A model generated the notes under the pieces. The model was given only the letters and a program-made list of their open reading frames with translations. It ran no database searches and was not told the origin of the DNA. Position numbers and translations under genes: made by a program. Shown piece by piece: positions 9,565 through 18,590 of a DNA stretch of 64,000 nucleotides (the stretch's first letter is position 1; every line of letters starts with the position of its first letter). This DNA comes from Pedobacter paludis (GTDB lineage Bacteria; Bacteroidota; Bacteroidia; Sphingobacteriales; Sphingobacteriaceae): the NCBI RefSeq assembly GCF_003173575.1, contig NZ_QGNY01000001.1, positions 310,001-374,000 of the forward strand, written 5' to 3'.

Positions 9565-9565
9565 T

Positions 9566-9867
9566 TTCTTAACCTAGTTAAAAATCAGCGTTTTAGCAAT
9601 ATTTTGAAGGTTTTGAAATCCGACTCCCCGAATTACTCACCTCGATTTAATCTGATTTATCTGCGAATGATTTAATCCTAAATTTACGCAAAAAGAATGA
9701 CAAATACAAATGAATTTTTTTTTGGTTTTTTTTCGCATTTTTTTAAAGAATAATCAACCCCTGTTCTCTTCAAGTAAAGTGCTAAAAAAATCAAATTAGA
9801 TTGACATGTAGTAGAGCATTTTCTGGATCAATAATTTATTATTTGCGTTCCCTTAACGACAATACCA
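9566..9867. other. Gene-free AT-rich end region
   Basis: About 300 bases of very AT-rich sequence with homopolymer runs between the tRNA remnant and the HTH gene. No ORF or strong hairpin is seen. If the attachment-site reading is right, this is where recombinase and excisionase arm sites would lie. Confidence 0.4.
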
Positions 9868-10137
9868 ATGATATTAGATTTAATTACCAAGACAGACCTA
9901 GATGATTTTAAAAAAGAACTTTTCGAGTTATTGAAACAGACTGGGGTTAATCAGAAAAATGCTGTAGAGAACAAAAAGTGGCTAAGAAGCGCAGAAGTCA
10001 GGCATTTGCTCAACATTTCACCTGGGACACTGCAGAACCTAAGGATTAATGGTACCCTACCTTTTAAGAAAATAGGAAGTATTCTCTATTACGCTTATTC
10101 TGACATAGTAGCGGTTATGAATAAAGGAGCAATGTAA
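9868..10137 (+). CDS. Excisionase-like helix-turn-helix protein (HTH_17 type)
   Basis: An 89-residue DNA-binding protein. The N-terminal half is a charged helix ('DLDDFKKELFELLKQTG'). The C-terminal half is a MerR/excisionase-like winged helix: 'WLRSAEVRHLLNISPGTLQ', the wing region 'LRINGTLPFKKIGSILYY', then 'YSDIVAVM'. Proteins of this build are common in Bacteroidetes integrative conjugative elements near the RteC/integrase region and are thought to control excision. Its position just inside the putative left attachment site fits that role. Binding sites and partner recombinase are not in view. Confidence 0.75.
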   Translation: MILDLITKTDLDDFKKELFELLKQTGVNQKNAVENKKWLRSAEVRHLLNISPGTLQNLRINGTLPFKKIGSILYYAYSDIVAVMNKGAM

Positions 10138-10334
10138 ACAGGAATGGTCACGAAGAATAAAATAAGCACTTTACTGAGCGTCAGAAGTTATATATTTAGT
10201 AAGGAAAAATATAATCTAATAACTGGAAAGCGTAAACCGAAGTTACACAACAAAACCATTAAAATTCTTTAGTTAAATTACATATTACTTTTCAATTTTA
10301 CCAAAATTAGTACATTCGAAAAAAATGATACCCA

Positions 10335-11096
10335 ATGAAACGCCTCATAACCTACCTTCCATTACTGACTATTTGCCTGATTTACTTTGGTTTCAATAAT
10401 CTTTATGGCTATTACCATGAATTTGGCATTGAAATATATAATTATATCGGAAGTGCTGAGATTGTCATGTCTTTTCTCCCTACAATTGTTGTACTCGGCA
10501 GCTTTTTCTACTCGGCTGCTTATCAGAATTTAGTATTTATGAGCAAGAATGACTCGAAGTTCGCTCAGAGGCCGGATGTGTCATCTGAAATGGAGCAAGA
10601 AGTTACCCCGGTTCGTCGATCACGTTTTAAAGAATATTTTTATGCAATGCTTTATAATACGCTTTTCTGGTTCATCGTTATCAACATTTTACTTTCAATT
10701 TTAAGGTTCGTCGTTTTAAGGTACTATATTGATTGGGAACTGCAGTTTTTTGATCTCATTGTCGCGGCAATTCGAATAGGTTTATTAATTGGAATCTTAT
10801 ATATAAACCGAGACTTTGATTGGTTTTTAAAAAACTCAATATTGTTCTCATTAATTTGCATTTATTTTATTGGAAGCTCTATCAGCAACTTCCGAGCGGC
10901 GGATGCCAAGAAAGTTAAAGCAGGCTATCCGATTGCACAAATTTCTTTTTCAAGAAACGGAAGCACAGTCAGGACTGGAAAGAACCTACTTTATATTGGG
11001 CAAACGCAAACTCAGCTATTTCTTTATAACAGAAAAGATTCCTCAACAACGATTTACAAACAAAGCGATATCGACTCACTAAACTTTAGGTATTGA
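10335..11096 (+). CDS. Hypothetical integral membrane protein
   Basis: A 253-residue protein that I do not recognise. Hydrophobic segments lie at about residues 5-25, 43-63, 105-130, 140-160 and 168-185. A charged loop at about 75-100 contains 'EQEVTPVRRSRFKEYF'. The C-terminal roughly 65 residues ('IAQISFSRNGSTVRTGKNLLY..') look like a small soluble beta domain. No signal peptide or known motif is seen. It converges on the large YobI-like NTPase gene (34 bases between stops), and the two may belong to the same cargo, but nothing proves it. Confidence 0.65.
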   Translation: MKRLITYLPLLTICLIYFGFNNLYGYYHEFGIEIYNYIGSAEIVMSFLPTIVVLGSFFYSAAYQNLVFMSKNDSKFAQRPDVSSEMEQEVTPVRRSRFKEYFYAMLYNTLFWFIVINILLSILRFVVLRYYIDWELQFFDLIVAAIRIGLLIGILYINRDFDWFLKNSILFSLICIYFIGSSISNFRAADAKKVKAGYPIAQISFSRNGSTVRTGKNLLYIGQTQTQLFLYNRKDSSTTIYKQSDIDSLNFRY

Positions 11097-11129
11097 CTAC
11101 ACATTTTGTAATGTCTTTCGCTTTTTGGA

Positions 11130-14100
11130 TTATTTCTTCGCGTTTAACCTGATTTTATCTTTATTTTTCACCGGCGTTGTTGATGAGAGGAAAGTACCTT
11201 CTTTCAGATTTGCCGTTAATAGTTCAGCGAAACGTTTATGATAATCGGTTGTAATTAGTTCCGCATGACCGCGCGACTTCACTAAATTTGCATAGGGCTT
11301 GCCTAATGCTATGAGTATCTTCTTAATCTGGTCTTTGGTAGCGCCTGATAAATAACCATTTACAAATGTCATTTTTTCTCGTTCGATTGAAGATTTACTG
11401 ATTACAGCGTATAACCCGCCCCAGGTTAAACCTTTAGGCTCGCGCATGAATAATCTCAATGCATCATTAGCTAAGCTTTCGGTTAATAGTTCAGGTTTTA
11501 TATTTGTTAATATTAATATTTTTTCACTGTCCTGAAGCCGCGCGGAATCTAAAATAAGTCTATAGTCTTTAGTATCCAAAGGAAAATTCGCCATCATCTT
11601 TTTGAAAGTTCTCCTGAAATGCTCAATCAATAGAATTGTTTCATTTTTTTGCCGTGATTGAAGGAAACCGAAATTCTCTGGAGTCATCACCATCTTGCCA
11701 GAAGAAATAATTACTTCCACGTTCGCTACCGGTAAAGCTGAAATGTCAAGATTTTGAAACTTCAACGTGGCTGTTTTCAATATTTTTTTGAGTGATTCTG
11801 GAAGAACTTCTGGTGAGGTGATGATGTTTTCGAAGCACAAAACAAAGTCTGACGCGGAAGAATCCCACTTTCCAGTTAAATGGTTATAGATCTCTGCTTG
11901 ATTCAAGTAATTTACGAGGTGTTCGTCTAGTCCGTATTGTACCCAATATTCCTGAACATTGCTTAAACTTGGTGTAATGGTAAGGGTATCTAATAATTTC
12001 GGATAAAGATCAGTGTCTATTTTCTTCAGGTCATCAACAAATTTAAACTTTTGCAAAGCAATGATTTCTTTTTTTTCGCTTATCGTCAGGTATTTTTCAT
12101 CATTGAGAAGAAATAGTATAGTCTCCGAAGATTCTTCATGGTTATTGCTTAGGTTAAGAAAAACCTGATTGACATAAGTGTCTAGATTCTTGAGAATATA
12201 ATCTTTAATTGGTTTGCAATCTGATTGTAGAATAGTCGTAAGATGCGCATTTTTTAACAGTTCATAGTTCTCATCCACCAGATACAGTTTCATTAAAAGC
12301 GCAATATTTGGAACATTAAGTTCATATAAATTGTGTTCATAAATCTGCCCGACCATATCAGTCATATTCATTTCGCAAACAATAGTTTTAAGCTTTACAT
12401 CTAGATGCAAGATTAAGCCCATTGCCTCCTGAATGATATTGTCCTGAACTGTCCTTGGCATAAACTCGAGATCACAAATGATAAAATTTGTTACCGATTT
12501 TTGTTGATCGAATGAGGCAATTTCTTTTGTGGTAAGACTTTGAAGAAGAATGGTAAAATATTTGTTTTTTTTAGCTTGTTCCAAACCAGATCTAAGATCG
12601 ATAATGTCCCAAAAAATTGAAAAAACAGCTGCAGATTCCAAAAGGAAGGCTTTTAGAGGCCGCCCCGATTCTAAGTAGGCTAACATAAAGTCTATAGCCT
12701 TGGGTTTTTCGCTGACCATTTGATTCATCAACAAGTCAAGTTGTTCTGCATTATTGTCTTTTGTCAAAAGCAGAAAATCCAGCAAGTCGAAGTTTAAAAG
12801 ATAATTTCTCGCAAAGGCAAACTGGGGCAGGCTATCGATTAATTCCTGTAAATTTTGCAAGGGATGATTAAAAGGTTTCGATTGGCGGTGCTGTGCTGCC
12901 AGTAAAAAATCTTTATCATCGATTGTGAGTGTTCCCGGATGAAATAAGGTAATGTAGCTACTGTAATTTTCGTCTAAGTAACCATTTCTCACCAGGTAAG
13001 ATAACACGGGCAGTTCTTTCAATGAGGGTACTGTGGCTTCCAAATCAATTATTTTTGCAATGCCTTTAATATCCATTTCGTTATGCGCGCTCAACTGGTC
13101 TCTAAGCTGATTTAGTTCTTTTCTTATCGAATCCTGGGATTGCCGTTCTCTTATCGCTACCAATTCTTTCCTGTTTTCATAAGTTTCATCTCCCTTTTTG
13201 AGACTCTGAGGAGTGAATTTAATATTTGCAAAGGTCATGTTATAGGCGTATTGGTACTGATACTTGATGTTTTCGAGTGCCATCGTTCGTTCAAAGATCT
13301 CTTCACTCTCGACTAAATCCTTCAAAGTATAGAGGGTATCATCCACCTCAATAGAACCCGTAAAAGCACGTGTGGATTCATGAGTACCCTTTGTGTTGAC
13401 AAAATCAAATAACCTGAAAGCAAATACCTCTCTCAACTCCCTTAAGGCACCAATGCGTTCCTCCGAGGCCTTCGCGAGCTTATTGTTTAGTACTGTTTCC
13501 TCATGCTTCAATTTGTCGACAAGGTGCGCGAGGTAAGTTGTCTTATTTTGAACGATTTCATGAAGTTTCCCAGCATTCTCATGTAGCTCTGAAAAATCAT
13601 CAGGATAGAGATTTTTATAAACAATCATGCCCAGCAGTTTATCAATTTCAAGGCCGGAATTTTTGAATAAGATATGTTTATATAGTAATAATTCATTGAT
13701 GATATTTAGCAGCATGCGCATATCATCGATATAATAAGAGATGAATGAAACAAATGCTCCAGGGATGTTCTCGAATAATCCGGCCTTTTTTAATTTACGG
13801 GTAAGCATGTCTTTCGCATTATTCGAATTGATTACAGGTATTACCGGAATGATAAAATCAAAGAACTTTGTACGCTTCTCATCTTTAAAAAGTTCATCTT
13901 TTAAGGCATAAATAAAAACCACGTTGCGTTTCACTCGATTTGCATTGTTGATCAACAGGTTTATCTCGCGAAGCTTGGTAAATATTTCAACAGGATTTGT
14001 AAACCTATCAAGGTCCTCAATAAAAACAACATTATACTTTGAGGACTCAAAAAAATACAGAATCTCATCCAGATGTTCATTTAAGACGGACTTATCCTTC

Positions 14101-14915
14101 TTTCCAAGTTCCATTTCCGCGCTGGCAATATTCAGCTTGCCAACCTTAAAGCTATGATACCCTTTAAAAGCCCAAAAGATTATACTGAACAACCCTGTAA
14201 TGACAATCAGCCAGGCAGTGTAAATTAGCATTTGATTCCCTTGAAGACTTTTAATGTCAGGGAAAGATTCAAAATATTTGGCTTTTGTCAGAAATGCAAT
14301 TGAGACGGCTAGTAAGACTATCCCGAGTACTCTAATAAATATTTTACCCATTGAAGGGATTTCAATTCTTCCAAACCTAGATTGTTCAATGTTTGATGGT
14401 TTTGCGTAATAGAATATCTGATAAAGGATATTAAGCTCTAGGACTTTAGGATTTGGATCACTGTCTTTGAAGGAGGCTAAAGAGATATTTAGGTATTCAT
14501 ATTTTTTATTGTTTTTTTGAAACGTTTTAATAATGCTACTTTTTCCAGAGCCGTATGGCCCGGTAAGTGCGATGTTACGCACATTAGGATTATCAAGCGC
14601 CCATTTCATTGCACTTTGATAGACTAAATCGGGATCCGCAGATTCGTTTGGACTCAAATCTTCATAAAGAATCTTCTGATCAGCCTTTTGGGCAATCAAG
14701 GATCCAGAAATGCTTAGCAAAAAGTTGCCATGTCTCTTGATTATACAAGATAGTTTGAATTTGAGATAGGTCAAAGCATTTTTGATTTGCTTGAAAATTT
14801 TCAAACACAATATGAACAACCGCTTTTTAAGATACTTGGCGAAGATTAGCAGTAGAACTATAACTACAACGGTTCCAAAAAAAATGAGAAGTAGACTTAA
14901 TTTAGATAAATACAT
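11130..14915 (-). CDS. Large membrane-anchored YobI-like P-loop NTPase
   Basis: A 1261-residue protein. One N-terminal membrane helix (residues about 5-27) is followed by a basic stretch and then a P-loop ATPase with Walker A 'TGPYGSGKSSIIKTF' (about 118-132) and Walker B 'VVFIEDLDRF' (about 293-302). Two further hydrophobic segments (about 192-210 and 232-252) lie inside the ATPase domain, as in KAP/YobI-type NTPases, where membrane helices interrupt the fold. The remaining roughly 800 residues are helical with no recognised enzyme motif. This resembles the YobI-like family, whose function is not established; KAP-type ATPases are thought to work on membrane complexes. The gene stands alone among element cargo, consistent with but not proving a defence role. 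Confidence 0.75.
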   Translation of the reverse strand: MYLSKLSLLLIFFGTVVVIVLLLIFAKYLKKRLFILCLKIFKQIKNALTYLKFKLSCIIKRHGNFLLSISGSLIAQKADQKILYEDLSPNESADPDLVYQSAMKWALDNPNVRNIALTGPYGSGKSSIIKTFQKNNKKYEYLNISLASFKDSDPNPKVLELNILYQIFYYAKPSNIEQSRFGRIEIPSMGKIFIRVLGIVLLAVSIAFLTKAKYFESFPDIKSLQGNQMLIYTAWLIVITGLFSIIFWAFKGYHSFKVGKLNIASAEMELGKKDKSVLNEHLDEILYFFESSKYNVVFIEDLDRFTNPVEIFTKLREINLLINNANRVKRNVVFIYALKDELFKDEKRTKFFDFIIPVIPVINSNNAKDMLTRKLKKAGLFENIPGAFVSFISYYIDDMRMLLNIINELLLYKHILFKNSGLEIDKLLGMIVYKNLYPDDFSELHENAGKLHEIVQNKTTYLAHLVDKLKHEETVLNNKLAKASEERIGALRELREVFAFRLFDFVNTKGTHESTRAFTGSIEVDDTLYTLKDLVESEEIFERTMALENIKYQYQYAYNMTFANIKFTPQSLKKGDETYENRKELVAIRERQSQDSIRKELNQLRDQLSAHNEMDIKGIAKIIDLEATVPSLKELPVLSYLVRNGYLDENYSSYITLFHPGTLTIDDKDFLLAAQHRQSKPFNHPLQNLQELIDSLPQFAFARNYLLNFDLLDFLLLTKDNNAEQLDLLMNQMVSEKPKAIDFMLAYLESGRPLKAFLLESAAVFSIFWDIIDLRSGLEQAKKNKYFTILLQSLTTKEIASFDQQKSVTNFIICDLEFMPRTVQDNIIQEAMGLILHLDVKLKTIVCEMNMTDMVGQIYEHNLYELNVPNIALLMKLYLVDENYELLKNAHLTTILQSDCKPIKDYILKNLDTYVNQVFLNLSNNHEESSETILFLLNDEKYLTISEKKEIIALQKFKFVDDLKKIDTDLYPKLLDTLTITPSLSNVQEYWVQYGLDEHLVNYLNQAEIYNHLTGKWDSSASDFVLCFENIITSPEVLPESLKKILKTATLKFQNLDISALPVANVEVIISSGKMVMTPENFGFLQSRQKNETILLIEHFRRTFKKMMANFPLDTKDYRLILDSARLQDSEKILILTNIKPELLTESLANDALRLFMREPKGLTWGGLYAVISKSSIEREKMTFVNGYLSGATKDQIKKILIALGKPYANLVKSRGHAELITTDYHKRFAELLTANLKEGTFLSSTTPVKNKDKIRLNAKK

Positions 14916-15148
14916 AAGCTATTTTTAGCTTCCTTAACCCAAATTCGCTGAATTAGCTAGCTTACTTGCTTTTTGGCAACTATTCAATCTAATGCTTATT
15001 GCACCTTTGAGAGCAATCTTAGTTTGGCCATTACTCGATTAACGTTTGGGATTTCGGAGCATTTTTTAAGCATGTAAAATAGTAAAAAGTATAGCCTTTT
15101 CAAACTCAATCAATGACCTTGTATGATTATCTTGATTTATAACGATGC

Positions 15149-15310
15149 TCAAGGTATTGAACAAACGTTCGAGTAACTAACGACTATCGCCATAAGATAG
15201 CTCCAGTAGCCTTGCAAACCGGCAATCTTTCTGCGTTTAAATCTTCTCCGGCCAATTAGATACCGGATCAGTAAGCCTAATGTTATAATTATAATCGAAT
15301 TTAAATCCAT
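15149..15310 (-). CDS. Small membrane protein of conjugative elements
   Basis: A 53-residue protein starting 'MDLNSIIIITLGLLIRYLIGRRRF', with one membrane helix and a strongly basic RRRFKRR segment followed by 'AGLQGYWSY'. I recall similar short proteins in Bacteroidetes conjugative elements, sometimes labelled wrongly as a molybdenum transporter permease. I chose ATG at 15310 over an upstream in-frame ATG at 15343 because the upstream residues would cross the hairpin terminator at 15329-15351. The C-terminus looks shorter than I remember for the family, so it may be truncated. Confidence 0.5.
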   Translation of the reverse strand: MDLNSIIIITLGLLIRYLIGRRRFKRRKIAGLQGYWSYLMAIVVSYSNVCSIP

Positions 15311-15328
15311 TTTTTTTATTGAAATTAA

Positions 15329-15351
15329 AAAGGGGATAGGCAATCCCCTTT
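15329..15351 (-). terminator. Terminator behind the DUF6908 operon
   Basis: A nine-pair stem, AAAGGGGAT / ATCCCCTTT with a five-base loop, flanked by A-runs and T-runs on both sides. It could act in either direction. It lies just past the stop of the 15357-15728 gene on the minus strand. Confidence 0.75.
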
Positions 15352-15356
15352 AGTTT

Positions 15357-15728
15357 TTAATGGAATAACACCTGCACCAGTAACTTGAATCTTTCACTGG
15401 TATTTTCCCGGTCAGCATATTTGACAATACAGTCTGAAACAAAAAGTGAGGTGTAAGTAAAATACAATTGTTCGCTAAACACCTTGCTGTTCTTAATCAT
15501 GTCGAGCTTATATCTGCTGATCAATTTTGCTGTTTCATCAGCCAAGGCTAGCCAATAGTTAAAGGAAATCAAACCATTCTTCCAATCTCTTCTATAGCTT
15601 TCTGCGTGCTGGCTAAAATGTGCGCAATATTCCTCGATATAAGTAATTAAACCCTCTATTTCTTCAGGAAGCAATTCATGCAAAAGCCTGGCCTTTGCCG
15701 AACCCGTCAATTCATTTAATGCTTTCAT
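15357..15728 (-). CDS. Hypothetical protein of conjugative element
   Basis: A 123-residue, mainly helical protein beginning 'MKALNELTGSAKARLLHELLP'. I chose ATG at 15728 because it overlaps the stop of the DUF6908-like gene (ATGA, 4 bases), the usual sign of translational coupling. A longer reading from 15890 would duplicate 160 bases of that gene in another frame. No motif is recognised. Probably cytoplasmic. Position and coupling suggest that it works with the DUF6908-like protein in element maintenance, which is only inference. Confidence 0.65.
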   Translation of the reverse strand: MKALNELTGSAKARLLHELLPEEIEGLITYIEEYCAHFSQHAESYRRDWKNGLISFNYWLALADETAKLISRYKLDMIKNSKVFSEQLYFTYTSLFVSDCIVKYADRENTSERFKLLVQVLFH

Positions 15729-16168
15729 GACTCGATACCAATAAATCCCTGCTGCAAAATATTGCCCATCCAGATCTGCGCAAAACTGATATGCTGACGA
15801 TGCATTATCGGTAAATAGATACTGGTCCGACCACTCATAAAAGAGATACTTTCTTCGTAAATACCCAGGCTTGCGTTTTGATAGCTGCATGGCACGATGA
15901 TCAGTTTTTCAAATTCGCTTAACGATTTCCGGTTATCCACCACCAGAAAACACATTTCCGGATCCTGCATCAGATCACCCTGCTGCTCATAGTAATGACA
16001 TAAACTATAAAACAGCCCATCCCCCCACATGGTAGGGAAGTGTCCGCCCATATTTTCAATTGTCAACGGCATTAGTGATTCCCTTATGAATTTATGGTGA
16101 GACCTGCCGTTCATACCGGCCATTAATGCGCTAAATATTTTTGTGCTGTTTAAATCTAAATTTTTCAT
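15725..16168 (-). CDS. DUF6908-like protein
   Basis: A 147-residue protein. 'MPLTIENMGGHFPTMWGDG', 'YSLCHYYEQQGDLMQDPEM' and 'CFLVVDNR' recall the DUF6908 family carried by Bacteroidetes conjugative elements. The C-terminal 'FAQIWMGNILQQGF' also fits. The family's function is unknown. It is coupled to the following gene by a 4-base overlap and preceded by a J-domain gene 40 bases upstream in the same direction, so it probably belongs to one leftward operon (16694 to 15357). Confidence 0.7.
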   Translation of the reverse strand: MKNLDLNSTKIFSALMAGMNGRSHHKFIRESLMPLTIENMGGHFPTMWGDGLFYSLCHYYEQQGDLMQDPEMCFLVVDNRKSLSEFEKLIIVPCSYQNASLGIYEESISFMSGRTSIYLPIMHRQHISFAQIWMGNILQQGFIGIES

Positions 16169-16208
16169 AATAAAAGCGCGCTTTGAACGGTTGCGCCTCC
16201 GCTTAAAA

Positions 16209-16694
16209 TTAACCCCTGATAAACTGTCCTCTCTTTACGTTACGCGCTGATACCACCTCAATGCCATATTTCGCCCGGATTTCATCCAGGCTTTTACGGC
16301 CGCCTTTACGAACCTTGAATTCACCCGTACGGAAATACCAGGCCAGCTTCTTGGAAGCGAAATAATATCCGGCACCTTTCAACTCACATCGATACACCTT
16401 GGTATTACCCGTCACCCAGATCCAGTTGCCCACCACTTCTATGATGAGCCCTTTTAGATGGATGATGCTTTCAATCGCCTCGCGGTAGTCTTGCGAATAA
16501 CGGATCTCATTCTCGGTCTCCTCATCCGACAATCCACCACTTTTGATCACCCTGGCCGAGGCAAAGGCATATTCGGTGTTAATTTCCTGCATATCGGACG
16601 TACATCCACCAAAATCAGGATGGTGAGCCTTCGCCAATTTTTTATACAGCGCTTTGACCTCGTCAAGCGTTTTCCAGTCTTTAAACCATTTCAT
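16209..16694 (-). CDS. J-domain protein of conjugative element
   Basis: A 161-residue protein with a short N-terminal J-domain-like unit: 'LDEVKALYKKLAKAHHPDFGG' includes the HPD tripeptide needed to stimulate Hsp70 ATPase. It is followed by a roughly 100-residue domain with 'GLIIEVVGNWIWVTGNTK' and a basic tail. Such J proteins occur repeatedly in Bacteroidetes element accessory regions. The partner Hsp70 would be the host DnaK, and the client is unknown. The C-terminal domain is specific to this family and may confer the client specificity. Confidence 0.75.
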   Translation of the reverse strand: MKWFKDWKTLDEVKALYKKLAKAHHPDFGGCTSDMQEINTEYAFASARVIKSGGLSDEETENEIRYSQDYREAIESIIHLKGLIIEVVGNWIWVTGNTKVYRCELKGAGYYFASKKLAWYFRTGEFKVRKGGRKSLDEIRAKYGIEVVSARNVKRGQFIRG

Positions 16695-16708
16695 AATCCA
16701 TCTCTTTT

Positions 16709-17134
16709 TTAAAGGTTTTCAGCAATCAGCTTTTCCAACTCCGCTAGTTTTTTTCCACACAGCAGCATAATGTTCTTTGCCACCGCATCCACCAAAAAAG
16801 GATTCTTGGTAGCGAAGCGTTCGCCCCGGTCATCCATGATGGCGATTTCGCAGCGCTGGAACTGGTTTACCGTTAATTCTTCCAAGAGGTCCTGTTGACG
16901 CACTTCAAAAGCAGCCAGTTGGTCTATGGTGACAATCAACCTGTCCCGTTGGTGGGATAGACGACTTAAGTACCTGATCTTTCTCAATGTCTCCTCTAAA
17001 CTGGGCTTGCCTTCATCAATCGGCAACTCGAACCGGATTTCCTTGTTACCCTCATCTGAACTTCCCTGGCCCGTCTGACCAGTTTCAACTCCTGAAGTTT
17101 TTTCCTGCGCATTTTCTTTTCCTTTTGTTTCCAT
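16709..17134 (-). CDS. Hypothetical coiled-coil protein of conjugative element
   Basis: A 141-residue acidic protein. I chose the ATG at 17134 ('METKGKENAQEK'); another ATG lies 6 bases upstream, and the longer reading to 17263 adds residues with a composition unlike the rest. An N-terminal Gln/Gly/Ser-rich linker (about residues 1-35) precedes helices 'LEETLRKIRYLSRLSHQRDRL' and 'LAAFEVRQQDLLEEL'. I do not recognise the family. It sits 14 bases ahead of the J-domain gene and is probably first in that operon. Confidence 0.55.
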   Translation of the reverse strand: METKGKENAQEKTSGVETGQTGQGSSDEGNKEIRFELPIDEGKPSLEETLRKIRYLSRLSHQRDRLIVTIDQLAAFEVRQQDLLEELTVNQFQRCEIAIMDDRGERFATKNPFLVDAVAKNIMLLCGKKLAELEKLIAENL

Positions 17135-17430
17135 AATCATTTTTGCTTTATCCCACCGGAACCATTTCAGGCGGTAGCCGCACATCGGCTTTTTGTTAAG
17201 CACACCCACCTGATTCGGGAATGGATGAAGGACAAGACTTTGCCGAAAAAAATACCTCGGCACGGCAAGGCCGGCCAGGGAAGATTTTTTTCGAGCAAAC
17301 CCCTTGGGGCCCGGTCTTTTCCACCGGACAGCCGAATCAGAAATTTCGGCTCAAAAAGTCCAAAAAACATTTATTCGCGATAGCGATCGCAAAAGCAAGG
17401 GCAATGAAAAAGAGAAGCAGGTTCACTTGC
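17135..17430. other. Gene-free GC-rich region
   Basis: About 300 bases without a convincing gene. Short rightward frames here have no homology that I can recognise, and their codons look like a shadow of low-complexity GC-rich DNA. It contains a GCGATCGC octamer near 17383. It probably carries the promoter of the leftward 17134-15357 operon. Confidence 0.4.
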
Positions 17431-17886
17431 TTATAGCGCCACTTTTAGTTGAGCATTCACCACGCCGAACAGACGCCTGCCCAGTTCTACAGCTGCCAGG
17501 ATCGAACTGGCCTTGGCAAGCCCCATCCCCTTAAATCGGCACAGTGATGGAAAACTGCTACTCGAAAGACCCGAAAGTGAGCCTTCAGAGCCATCCAAAA
17601 TCCGCTGCGCCAATGATATCGCCGTCTCGCCGGGCGAGCCTGAGCCCAGCAGGATTGCCAGCAGTTCCTTATTGTTCAATGCAGCCGCGCCATGTGCATA
17701 TAATTTCTCGCGCGGGCGCAATTCTTCAGGCATGGCCTTGATGCCCCTGGACACGCGGCATTCCTGGGCGATGTCCATCACGGTCTGATAACCGCGCCCC
17801 TGATAAGCCGCCGAATGAAAGAGATCGGAAAAAGCCTGGATGAATTCCTCCAGATGGTCTTCAAACACAATCAGTGAAGTGCGCAC
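17431..17886 (-). CDS. RadC-like N-terminal protein lacking the JAMM domain
   Basis: Residues about 50-145 match the N-terminal half of RadC/UPF0758: 'PEELRPREKLYAHGAAALNN', 'ELLAILLGSG' and the helix-hairpin-helix 'FKGMGLAKASSILAAVELGRR'. Full RadC is about 220-230 residues and ends in an MPN/JAMM domain (HxH..D). Here the protein stops at 151 residues and none of those residues are present. Alternative starts exist at 17778 and 17733; the first 50 residues are unlike RadC. RadC-like proteins are frequent on mobile elements, with unclear function. This one is either a domain-reduced form or a truncated remnant. Confidence 0.65.
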   Translation of the reverse strand: MRTSLIVFEDHLEEFIQAFSDLFHSAAYQGRGYQTVMDIAQECRVSRGIKAMPEELRPREKLYAHGAAALNNKELLAILLGSGSPGETAISLAQRILDGSEGSLSGLSSSSFPSLCRFKGMGLAKASSILAAVELGRRLFGVVNAQLKVAL

Positions 17887-18182
17887 GTATGCGCCGTCCT
17901 CCTGTAATTCACTACGCGAGAGCCTGTATGTATTTGCTCTTGTTTTCCGCCTGTTTAAAATCGAGAAAATAATGTCTTTTAGGACTCGCCGTAAAAGACT
18001 CGCTTGCTAAGATTTGATTTCTTTTCATGACCTGTACGTATTGATGTAGAGGCAAATCTCAGGAGCGTCGGAACTGTAAGTGGGTATAAAAGCAACTTAC
18101 CCGATAGGGCAAGGGCTTATCCGATTTCGAAAACAAATACCCGATAAAATCGTTTGTTCTTTAGTTAGTTAACCGTTTAGCT

Positions 18183-18590
18183 ATGATGGAAAACCAAACC
18201 CAAACAACTAATCATTGCGCTTATTGCGAGAAGCCGTTACATGGCAGGAGTGACATGAAATTTTGCAACGACCATTGTCGAAACACCTTTAACCGATACA
18301 AACGTATGGCGGAAAAGATAGCCGAACATGAAAATACCCCAGAGATTTTTCGCATTATCAAAAGGAACTATGAAATCCTCAAAAAAGCCTATCCCAATCC
18401 CATGAAGGATAATGAAAACGGCATGATTGATTCCCCATTGTTGAAACAAAAGGGATTCAACCCGAAATTCTTCACTAGTGTTTTGATTGATGCCGGTGGT
18501 CAGCCGTGGCACTGTGTATTTGAAATGGGCTTCATCACGGGCGATAAGTCGACATTGGTAAAGGACTTTCCCCAACAGGCTCAACCTTAA
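18183..18590 (+). CDS. Zinc-ribbon protein
   Basis: A 135-residue protein. The N-terminal treble of cysteines 'CAYCEKPL' and 'KFCNDHCRNTFNRYK' forms a CxxC...CxxxC zinc ribbon resembling the DUF2116 type, followed by a basic helix. The C-terminal half ('YEILKKAYPNPMKD', 'GFNPKFFTSVLIDAGG') has no motif that I know. It is probably a nucleic-acid-binding or regulatory protein, as seen in Bacteroidetes elements. The first gene of a rightward group of small regulators, divergent from the RadC fragment with about 300 bases between. Confidence 0.65.
   Translation: MMENQTQTTNHCAYCEKPLHGRSDMKFCNDHCRNTFNRYKRMAEKIAEHENTPEIFRIIKRNYEILKKAYPNPMKDNENGMIDSPLLKQKGFNPKFFTSVLIDAGGQPWHCVFEMGFITGDKSTLVKDFPQQAQP

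Noticed and set aside
15729-15890. N-terminal extension of the 123-residue protein
   Set aside because: It would re-read the DUF6908-like gene's 3' end in another frame; the ATGA-coupled start at 15728 is more economical.
17135-17534. Several short rightward and leftward frames (71-76 residues)
   Set aside because: Low-complexity GC-rich translations overlapping one another, with no recognisable domain.
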